From Flavobacterium sp. (GTDB lineage Bacteria; Bacteroidota; Bacteroidia; Flavobacteriales; Flavobacteriaceae), in contig JAIXTU010000161.1 of assembly GCA_027483785.1 (NCBI GenBank), forward strand, positions 1-8,768: a stretch of 8,768 bases of DNA. The letters run 5' to 3'. The notes under the pieces were generated by a model. The model made no database searches and was not told where the DNA came from. It saw only the letters and a program-made list of their open reading frames with translations. The translations under genes were made by a program, and so were the position numbers. How positions within the stretch are numbered: the stretch's first letter is position 1; each line of letters opens with the position of its first letter. Shown piece after piece: positions 1 to 5,293 of the stretch.

Positions 1-642
1 ATCTACTGGCAAGAAGAATTTATCGATGCAACCGATTTGGAGAGTAATCCCTGCACAAATGCGGTGTATCAAGAAATGAAGCAAACACAATTAATGGCAA
101 AGTTATTGCGGCGCTTCTCGGGTACAAAGCCTATATTAAATTTGGATTGGGATATCGCAGATTTGGGAGCGTGTGATGCTGGCGATTGCTTGGGCGGAAA
201 AACCACTTACACCACTTATGATAGTTTTGTTAATATCCAGATTAACTCACAAATGATTTCAAGTGCGTCAAAACTTTTCATTGCGAATACAATGTTACAC
301 GAGCTAATTCATGCTGAAGTTATCCGTTTATTAGTAAGTGAAGGAGACAATAATTTTATTCCAAACGATGAAAGTAATTTTCCCTCCCTGTGGAATGCTT
401 TTGTTGAAAATCAAAGGAATGGACAACACGAATATATGGCTCAATTCTATATTACCAAGATGACCGACGCTCTTACGCAATATTGCAATAATGCTAATAT
501 AGTTGCTTCAAACGAACTCATCACAGCAGTTTGTTGGGCAGGGTTGCACAATACTACAGTTTGGAATGAATTACCAGAGGCTACAAAAGTTCATTATAGA
601 AGTTTAATTGCCAGTCAACTAACAAATAGCAACTGTAACTAA
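1..642 (+). CDS. C-terminal part of a large protein with a zincin (HExxH) domain; putative polymorphic-toxin tip (5' end outside window)
   Basis: The reading frame is open from base 1, so this is the 3' end of a longer gene; the TTG at 37 is not a credible start. Numbering from that TTG, residues 87-95 read LHELIHAEV, a zinc-metallopeptidase HExxH motif (His88, Glu89, His92; bases 298-312). A second conserved-looking block, QHEYMAQ at 130-136, could supply the third metal ligand (His131 or Glu132). The ISSASKLFIANTMLHELIHAE layout resembles, from memory, C-terminal domains of large secreted RHS-like or repeat proteins of flavobacteria. Those are usually annotated hypothetical. There is no type IX secretion C-terminal domain; the protein ends in SNCN. 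A small exported-protein gene follows 10 bases later. Inference: this is the variable effector tip of a polymorphic toxin and the next gene is its immunity partner. The substrate is unknown and protease activity is unproven. Confidence 0.75.
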   Translation: MYWQEEFIDATDLESNPCTNAVYQEMKQTQLMAKLLRRFSGTKPILNLDWDIADLGACDAGDCLGGKTTYTTYDSFVNIQINSQMISSASKLFIANTMLHELIHAEVIRLLVSEGDNNFIPNDESNFPSLWNAFVENQRNGQHEYMAQFYITKMTDALTQYCNNANIVASNELITAVCWAGLHNTTVWNELPEATKVHYRSLIASQLTNSNCN

Positions 643-652
643 TGCCGAAACT

Positions 653-1066
653 ATGAAGATAACTGCCTATTTGATTTTGTTTTTGTTTATCATTAATCAC
701 TTGACCGCTCAGCGCCGCATCATGTTTAATGAGCCACCAGTTGACGGCGTGATTTTTACGCAATTATATTTTGGCGCAAAGTCAAAAGCATTCACTCCAA
801 CAAAAACGACAATCTTGAAAATAGAACGCTTTTTAAGAAATTCGGAAATTGACTTTTCAAAGTATAAACGGCAATATGCTGGTTTTAAATTTAATAACCA
901 AAAATATGTCGAAGTAACACTATTGCCTCCTGACGTTGTAAAACACCATAAAAACTGGCGGTTAAACTATGTTTTAACGCAAGATGATAATCGAATTTAT
1001 ACAGTTCGTTACTATTTGACTACTAAAGAAATGCAACTTTTTCGTCAATCAGGCGGGTTTCCTTAG
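653..1066 (+). CDS. Small exported protein of unknown function; candidate immunity protein for the upstream HExxH protein
   Basis: The 137-residue protein starts at ATG 653, ten bases after the previous stop, which suggests co-transcription. Residues 1-20 form a clear signal peptide: Met-Lys, a hydrophobic run LILFLFII, and likely cleavage after Thr-Ala-Gln. No lipobox cysteine is present, so a soluble periplasmic protein is expected rather than a lipoprotein. The mature part contains FTPTKTTILKIERFL (residues 47-61) and KYKRQYAGF (70-78), then aromatic-rich beta-like strands (NWRLNYVL, RIYTVRYYL). The TPTK...KYKRQYxGF pattern recalls a family of small Bacteroidota proteins found as single genes near polymorphic toxins; this is recollection, not a search result. 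No catalytic motif is visible. Position directly behind a putative toxin tip and export to the periplasm fit an immunity protein. A generic hypothetical exported protein is the alternative. Confidence 0.8.
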   Translation: MKITAYLILFLFIINHLTAQRRIMFNEPPVDGVIFTQLYFGAKSKAFTPTKTTILKIERFLRNSEIDFSKYKRQYAGFKFNNQKYVEVTLLPPDVVKHHKNWRLNYVLTQDDNRIYTVRYYLTTKEMQLFRQSGGFP

Positions 1067-1228
1067 ACAAATTTATTGCAGCATGAGATTATCATATTCC
1101 CAAACGTTCCATACTTAACCAAGGTGAATTTAACTTTGCAGCACGTCAAACGTAGATACAAATCGTTCTATTATTTATTGTCTAGTCGGTTTTTACGCCA
1201 AAACACAGGATTTTATCACACGGGCGAC

Positions 1229-2227
1229 ATGGTACAGGTTTATCGAATGGCAGCAAACGACAGCATACCCGAGCCCGTAGTTGCTGATCCTTGGGCAGAA
1301 GAAGAGCCACCTACAGGTGTAGTAACACCTATAAACGATTGCCAAACGAATTTTGCTGCCACTTTTCCACAAGGCACACCCGAACGCGACTTTCTGAACG
1401 AGCATCCCGAAATAGAAGTTGCTCTAGACGGGGTGCTTTTTAAAACCAACGATTGTGAAGAGGATACGACGTTTGCTAATTGGGCAATTGATTATTTGAT
1501 GGAATATCCAGAAACCCCCGTTGAACTAGTGCTAACAGCTCGATACCTAGACTGTTTGAAAGTTAATCAATTGGCTAGTGTTTTTCCAAATGCGCCAACT
1601 GAAAATCTCAAGAAATTCTGTGATCACGTTCGCGTGTATGGACACTTTTTTGGCTTAAATACCAAAGAAAAACTGTATCATTTTATTGCACAAGTTGGAG
1701 GAGAAACGGGCGGTTTAGCAACTTTAAACGCAACTGAAAATCTGAATTATACGACTGAAGCAAGATTAAGAGAAATTTACTACGAATTTAACCTTATTCG
1801 TAATCCCAATGCAATTGAAGATGTGGAGCCATACCTTAACAATTCTCAAGGACTTGCGAATCTAGTTTATTGCTGCGACAACGAAAATGGAAATGAAAGT
1901 AGTGGTGACGGTTGGAGATATAGAGGAAGAGGCGTTTTACAGCTCACGTGGAAAAGCAACTATCGAGAGTATGCGGAGTATTTAAATAGCATAGGACTTG
2001 GATGGTTTTATAATTCTCCCGATGATATTGCAGCACCGAACGGGCTTCACAGCATCTTGAGTGGAATGTGGTTCTTTAAAACTAGAGTGTTAGATAAACT
2101 TTCTGTCGACGAATCTACAACTTCTAGAAAAGTTACACAGAGGGTAAATAAATACTCCGACAAGCGTACAATTAATGCCAAGCAATTTTTTTTCAACAAA
2201 ATAAACCAAAATTTAAACTGTAATTAA
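1229..2227 (+). CDS. GH19 chitinase/endolysin-type glycoside hydrolase domain protein; putative orphan toxin tip
   Basis: Start chosen at ATG 1229, giving 332 residues. ATG 1247 is an alternative, and the frame stays open back to the TAG that ends the previous gene (1064-1066), with a possible TTG at 1076. Numbering from that TTG: about residues 1-51 look unlike a domain, 66-82 are a Pro/Glu-rich linker, 105-150 an acidic region (RDFLNEHPEIEVALDG, FANWAIDYLMEYPET), and 180-375 the enzyme. The enzyme shows FIAQVGGETGG (203-213; Glu210 is the expected general acid), GDGWRYRGRGVLQLTW (277-292), the family hallmark, with NYREY following, and KVTQRVNKYSDKR (352-364) matching the C-terminal GH19 substrate-binding segment. 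GH19 enzymes cleave chitin or, in phage and effector versions, peptidoglycan; the latter suits an antibacterial role. There is no signal peptide, so export would need an N-terminal carrier that is missing here. It ends in NLNCN, like the first gene. The next gene starts 2 bases after the stop. Confidence 0.8.
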   Translation: MVQVYRMAANDSIPEPVVADPWAEEEPPTGVVTPINDCQTNFAATFPQGTPERDFLNEHPEIEVALDGVLFKTNDCEEDTTFANWAIDYLMEYPETPVELVLTARYLDCLKVNQLASVFPNAPTENLKKFCDHVRVYGHFFGLNTKEKLYHFIAQVGGETGGLATLNATENLNYTTEARLREIYYEFNLIRNPNAIEDVEPYLNNSQGLANLVYCCDNENGNESSGDGWRYRGRGVLQLTWKSNYREYAEYLNSIGLGWFYNSPDDIAAPNGLHSILSGMWFFKTRVLDKLSVDESTTSRKVTQRVNKYSDKRTINAKQFFFNKINQNLNCN

Positions 2228-2229
2228 CT

Positions 2230-2646
2230 ATGAGAACAAAACTCTTATTCAAAAGCGTATTATTTCTTGTCATTCCGATTTTTGTGACCATTACGCAAGA
2301 TCGCGCTAAAGACAAAAGTCGAGATCGTACTTCCATAAACACTACCCCTAATCAAAGAATTATAGGAACTTGGCAATTAGAAAACTCTATTGCTGACAAA
2401 TTAGAATTTACCTCAAATGGCATTATCAACCATTATATAGACAACGTGATAGACATTAGCGGCACTTATGAAATTACTGCAAACTGCAGCGAAAACACAT
2501 CTTCTACAAAATTATATTTAAAAGAAACCGACTCAGACGGCGACGTTTATTGCTCAACAATTCTGGCGGGTGTTTATGCAGATGGTGAGGAAGTTTTAAC
2601 TCTGCTTGGCGATACAGGAAAAATTCTGGTTTACATTCGCCAATAA
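2230..2646 (+). CDS. Small exported lipocalin-like protein; candidate immunity protein for the GH19 protein
   Basis: ATG 2230 lies 2 bases after the stop of the GH19 gene, so the two are almost certainly transcribed and perhaps translated together. The 138-residue product has an N-terminal export signal (Arg-Thr-Lys, then hydrophobic LLFKSVLFLVIPIFVTI to about residue 21) followed by a charged stretch, DRAKDKSRDRT. The mature part has the lipocalin-like opening IIGTWQL (44-50), LEFTSNG (58-64), SGTYEIT (77-83), two cysteines (86 and 108) that could form a disulfide, and a closing strand KILVYIRQ. Lipocalin-like barrels of this size are common as exported proteins of unknown function in flavobacteria. 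No lipobox is seen. By position it is the natural immunity candidate for the GH19 enzyme, since inhibitors of wall hydrolases are often small periplasmic beta-barrels; this is inference. A stand-alone lipocalin-like protein is the alternative. Confidence 0.8.
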   Translation: MRTKLLFKSVLFLVIPIFVTITQDRAKDKSRDRTSINTTPNQRIIGTWQLENSIADKLEFTSNGIINHYIDNVIDISGTYEITANCSENTSSTKLYLKETDSDGDVYCSTILAGVYADGEEVLTLLGDTGKILVYIRQ

Positions 2647-2724
2647 TTAAACCATCAAACCATAATTTCACATTCTTTTGAATACCATTTCTTTGACCGC
2701 GAAGGCAACGAAATTTTAGAATAA
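2647..2724 (+). other. Short coding-like remnant after the lipocalin-like gene
   Basis: Directly after the stop at 2644-2646 the same frame stays open for 25 codons to a TAA at 2722-2724. Its last 18 codons read SHSFEYHFFDREGNEILE, which has the composition of a real protein C-terminus (acidic, with codons such as cgc, ggc, gaa). There is no start codon. It may be the leftover 3' end of a gene displaced when the upstream array was inserted or rearranged, or chance. No identity is assigned. Confidence 0.25.
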
Positions 2725-2772
2725 CAAAAACCCCGATTTCGCTAAGAAGTCGGGGTTTTTTTATGGTTTGAT
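2654..2772. repeat. 12-bp perfect inverted repeat flanking the convergent junction
   Basis: ATCAAACCATAA at 2654-2665 is the exact reverse complement of TTATGGTTTGAT at 2761-2772, with 95 bases between. The enclosed stretch holds the coding-like remnant and the bidirectional terminator. The right arm abuts the terminator T-run. The arms are visible in the sequence; their role is unknown. They are too short and too isolated to be called an insertion-sequence end. Confidence 0.6.
2726..2760. terminator. Bidirectional intrinsic terminator between convergent genes
   Basis: The left arm AAAAACCCCGATTT (2726-2739) pairs with AAGTCGGGGTTTTT (2747-2760) with one G-U wobble around a 7-base loop (2740-2746). 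The A-run on the left and T-run on the right make it a rho-independent terminator in both directions. It lies between the + strand lipocalin-like gene (ends 2646) and the - strand histidine kinase gene (ends 2782), and serves both. Confidence 0.92.
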
Positions 2773-2781
2773 TTTCCTGCA

Positions 2782-3921
2782 CTACAAACTCACCTCAATC
2801 GTAGTTCCTTTGCCAATTTCCGAGCGTGTTACCGCAATTTTTCCCTTGTGATATTCCTCCACAATCCGTTTCGTAAGCGATAAACCCAAGCCCCAACCGC
2901 GCCTTTTCGTCGTAAAACCCGGTTCGAAAATGCGTTTAAACTGGTGTTTGGCAATGCCTTTTCCTGTATCCGACACAAAAATCCGCACCTGCTTGCCGTC
3001 GTCGGTTATCGTTAAATCAATAGACCCGCGTCCGCGCATAGCATCGATGGCATTTTTAACCAAATTCTCAATCGTCCAGCTGTGCAAAACCGGATTTAAG
3101 TTCCGATATATCGGATACGTTGGCGCGTTAAACGTAAAACTAACCTGACCCGCAAAACGCGATTTCAAATACGCGTACGACTTCTCCGTTTCGGCCACCA
3201 AATCAAGCGATTCTAACACGGGTTCCGAGCCAATTTTCGAAAATCGATCGGCTATGGTTTGCAAGCGAGCCACGTCTTTTTCAATTTCTTGTACGGTCGA
3301 CTCTTCTACGTGCTCACTGCGCAAAATTTCAATCCATCCCAATAAACTCGACAAAGGCGTACCAATCTGATGCGCCGTTTCCTTGGCCATTCCCGCCCAT
3401 AATTTATTTTCACCCCCAATTTTAATGCTGCGGTAATAGTTGTAAATCAGCGCAATAAACAAAAAGATAATCAGCAAAAGTGCAATCGGAAAATACTTCA
3501 ACGAGTTCAAAAGCTCCGAGTTACCGTAGTACAAATACTGTTTGCTTCCGGTACTCGCCATCAAAATCGGTTCGTTTTCCTTTTTCAGTCGAGCCAGCGT
3601 ACGCTTCATATACACACTGTCGTTTGCTAGCTGTTCGCTTAGGTTTGCGGTGTTCAAAATCCGACCTTTACTGTCGGTTACAATTACGGGTATGGTTTTG
3701 TTGTTGCTAATAATTTGCAGCGGCAGCTCAATTTCATCGTTCAGCAAATCGGCCTTGTCAATCGTCTTCATACTCTCCGCTAAAACGATCATTTTCAGGC
3801 GTTCTTCATTCTTAAAAACCTGAAAAAAGCGGTACGTATTCCACAAAATAAGCAGGATTATAGCAAACGAGGTTGCCAAGATAATCCACCGCGCCGATTG
3901 TGGTTTCTGAGAAAATTTCAT
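2782..3921 (-). CDS. Membrane-bound sensor histidine kinase
   Basis: The 379-residue protein autophosphorylates on histidine in response to a signal and passes the phosphate to a response regulator. Topology: transmembrane segment 1 at about 12-28, a periplasmic sensor region of about 115 residues (29-143, containing VIVTDSKGRIL, reminiscent of a PAS/Cache-like fold), and transmembrane segment 2 at about 144-160. There is no evident HAMP domain. The kinase core follows: H-box KETAHQIGTPLSSL with His184 as phospho-acceptor, N-box ENLVKNAIDA (285-294, Asn290), G1 box DTGKGI (318-323), F-box IFEPGFTT (331-338) and G2 box GWGLGLSLT (342-350). All ATP-binding boxes look intact, so it should be active. 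No response-regulator gene is adjacent; it is an orphan within this window. It is divergent from the flavin reductase gene, and its 3' end shares the bidirectional terminator. The ligand cannot be told from the sequence. Confidence 0.93.
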   Translation of the reverse strand: MKFSQKPQSARWIILATSFAIILLILWNTYRFFQVFKNEERLKMIVLAESMKTIDKADLLNDEIELPLQIISNNKTIPVIVTDSKGRILNTANLSEQLANDSVYMKRTLARLKKENEPILMASTGSKQYLYYGNSELLNSLKYFPIALLLIIFLFIALIYNYYRSIKIGGENKLWAGMAKETAHQIGTPLSSLLGWIEILRSEHVEESTVQEIEKDVARLQTIADRFSKIGSEPVLESLDLVAETEKSYAYLKSRFAGQVSFTFNAPTYPIYRNLNPVLHSWTIENLVKNAIDAMRGRGSIDLTITDDGKQVRIFVSDTGKGIAKHQFKRIFEPGFTTKRRGWGLGLSLTKRIVEEYHKGKIAVTRSEIGKGTTIEVSL

Positions 3922-3938
3922 GCAAACAATTTGAACTT

Positions 3939-3946
3939 TAAAAGTA
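3939..3946 (-). promoter_or_regulatory. Possible -7 promoter element for the histidine kinase gene
   Basis: On the minus strand this reads TACTTTTA, one base off the Bacteroidota -7 consensus TAnnTTTG. It lies 17 bases upstream of the kinase ATG, which would give a leader of about ten bases. No clear -33 TTG partner is seen. The same octamer precedes the SpmAB-type gene at 6624. Confidence 0.3.
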
Positions 3947-3965
3947 CACTATTTTTTGAATTTTT

Positions 3966-4134
3966 GGGCGTTGCGCTCCCCTTCCTAAGTCAGCCCGAGC
4001 GCCGCGCTATCCGCTGCAATGCCCTTTGCCTGCGGTTGCGTTTGTAGCATTTGCGTGGGCTCTCTCTGTCGCCGCCGCAAAAAACAACCGCAAAACCGCA
4101 GGCTGCAGCGCATTTACGCTACTATCGCTAACGC
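3966..4134. repeat. Palindrome-rich intergenic repeat-like element
   Basis: The block opens with GGGCGTTGCG (3966-3975) and closes with CGCTAACGC (4126-4134); these ends are near-complementary. Inside, CCTGCGGTT (4029-4037) pairs perfectly with AACCGCAGG (4094-4102). The GGGCGTT...TCCGCTGCAAT...CGCTAACGC layout resembles, from memory, a dispersed non-coding repeat family of flavobacterial intergenic regions. Only one copy is present here, so the repeat status is inferred. Confidence 0.5.
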
Positions 4135-4243
4135 AGAACAATCGTTACCGAAAAAACGTTATACAATTCGTTTGCTTAATGTGGTTAATTTCATTTAAAA
4201 ATTTAAGACATTAATTAATTGTTTTCCATTGTTTTAACTCGAG

Positions 4244-4261
4244 GTAATATTGCAATATTAC
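4244..4261. promoter_or_regulatory. Perfect 18-bp palindrome, possible operator
   Basis: GTAATATTGCAATATTAC equals its own reverse complement over all 18 bases. It stands alone in A+T-rich DNA, 135 bases upstream of the flavin reductase ATG and about 320 bases upstream of the kinase ATG. Such a gapless twofold-symmetric site fits a dimeric DNA-binding regulator. No regulator gene is adjacent, and no RNA function is suggested because there is no loop. Confidence 0.4.
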
Positions 4262-4374
4262 AACCAAAAAAAATGCAAAGTCTGAACCCCTTTTCTAACA
4301 AGTTCGCAAAATCCGATATTCAAAGATTGATTTTAAAAAAACTTAAAATTCAAACAGCTTTTCGCGCAGTGATG

Positions 4375-4382
4375 TACATTTG
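4375..4382 (+). promoter_or_regulatory. -7 promoter element for the flavin reductase gene
   Basis: TACATTTG matches the Bacteroidota sigma-ABfr -7 consensus TAnnTTTG fully. The ATG is 14 bases downstream, so the leader would be very short. No good -33 TTG was found at the usual distance, so the call rests on the -7 element and position. Confidence 0.5.
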
Positions 4383-4395
4383 AAAAAAATCTCAA

Positions 4396-5277
4396 ATGCC
4401 ATCTTTCGAAACCAATATTTTATCGGCGGCACAAATTCAAGGATACTTACAAGCAGCTGTAGGTCCGCGGCCTATTGCACTAGCCAGCACGTTGTCGGCA
4501 GCAGGCGTTCCCAATTTGTCGCCTTTTAGTTTTTTCAACGTTTTTAGTTCCAATCCGCCGATACTCATTTTTTCGCCGGCTCGTCGTGTGCGCGATAATA
4601 CCACAAAACACACGCTCGAAAACAGCTTAGCCACGCGCGAAGTGGTTATAAACGTCGTGAATTTCGATATGGTCGAACAAGTATCGTTATCCAGTACCGA
4701 ATATCCCGACGGAGTAAACGAATTCGAAAAAGCAGGATTAACCGCCGTGGCGTCCGATTTAGTAAAACCGTTTCGGGTAGCCGAAAGTCCGGTGCAGTTT
4801 GAGTGCAAAATCAACGACATTATTGCGTTGGGTGAAAACGGTGGTGCCGGAAATTTAGTGATTTGCGAAGTCTTGAAAATTCATGTTTCCGACGATGTTC
4901 TAGACGATAAAGGTGCCATCGATCAGCATAAAATCGATTTGGTTTCACGTTTGGGCGGCAATTGGTACGGCCGTTCGAATACGGGCTTGTTCGAAATTCC
5001 GAAACCGCTAACTACTTTGGGTATTGGTGTTGACAATATCCCCAAATTCATACGCGATAGCGCGCTGTTTACTGGAAACGATTTAGGTAGGTTAGGAAAC
5101 GTAGAACAGTTGCCTACCGAAGCAGAAATTGATACATTTGTAAAAAGCAATTTTGCAGCAAAAGCCGCATTAAGCACCGCCGACGAGCACAAAATTCAAG
5201 AACAAGCACTTGAATACCTGCGTTCGGGAGCCGTTTTAGATGCCTGGAAACTATTGCTAGCACCGCGTATTAACTAA
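4396..5277 (+). CDS. Flavin reductase-like, FMN-binding family protein
   Basis: The 293-residue protein belongs to the split-barrel flavin reductase-like family, whose members bind FMN and often reduce flavin with NAD(P)H or act as flavin-dependent oxidoreductases. Recognisable features are GPRPIALASTLSAAGVPNL (23-41) and SPFSFFNVFSSNPPILIFSP (42-61), the classic N-terminal FMN-binding segment. These are followed by R-DNTTKHTLEN (67-76) and a VINVVNFDMVEQVSLSS stretch (84-100) typical of the barrel. The region after about residue 205 is a C-terminal extension (residues 245-290 look helical) also seen in Bacteroidota homologues. The start is the ATG 14 bases after a consensus -7 element. The DUF3127 gene follows after 16 bases, so the two are probably co-transcribed. 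It is predicted soluble and cytoplasmic. The exact substrate cannot be deduced. Confidence 0.9.
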   Translation: MPSFETNILSAAQIQGYLQAAVGPRPIALASTLSAAGVPNLSPFSFFNVFSSNPPILIFSPARRVRDNTTKHTLENSLATREVVINVVNFDMVEQVSLSSTEYPDGVNEFEKAGLTAVASDLVKPFRVAESPVQFECKINDIIALGENGGAGNLVICEVLKIHVSDDVLDDKGAIDQHKIDLVSRLGGNWYGRSNTGLFEIPKPLTTLGIGVDNIPKFIRDSALFTGNDLGRLGNVEQLPTEAEIDTFVKSNFAAKAALSTADEHKIQEQALEYLRSGAVLDAWKLLLAPRIN

Positions 5278-5293
5278 TTAAAAGCCAAAAAAC

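Larger units (their letters stand above)
3922..4395. other. 474-base divergent intergenic region without a gene
   Basis: This gap separates the 5' ends of the kinase gene (-) and the flavin reductase gene (+). It contains a relatively GC-rich, palindrome-rich block (3966-4134), then an A+T-rich stretch (about 4135-4390) holding a perfect 18-bp palindrome (4244-4261) and a consensus -7 element close to the flavin reductase start. The only longer open frame (4026-4214) lies mostly in the repeat block and does not look like protein. Confidence 0.8.

Noticed and set aside
37..642. TTG at 37 as a true start giving a 201-residue protein
   Set aside because: The frame continues open to base 1 with protein-like residues (IYWQEEFIDATD), so the gene almost certainly begins upstream of the window.
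1064..1076. Stop-codon read-through (TAG) joining the small exported protein to the GH19 protein
   Set aside because: The shared frame makes it possible, but a signal-peptide immunity-like protein fused by read-through has no supporting context, and the ~50 codons after the stop do not look like a linker domain.
1193..1449. Antisense open frames inside the GH19 gene linker
   Set aside because: They are shadows of the coding strand; Cys/Ser/Arg-rich composition and no leader.
2230..2300. Lipoprotein signal in the lipocalin-like protein
   Set aside because: No lipobox cysteine follows the hydrophobic segment (TITQDRAK), so an ordinary signal peptide or membrane anchor is favoured.
2654..2772. 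Insertion sequence or integrase attachment site at the 12-bp inverted repeat
   Set aside because: The enclosed 95 bases contain no transposase, no target duplication is visible, and no tRNA or integrase gene is near.
4026..4214. 62-codon open frame on + strand in the kinase-flavin reductase spacer
   Set aside because: It lies largely within the palindrome-rich block, has no protein-like composition or leader, and spans the repeat boundary. It is most likely non-coding.
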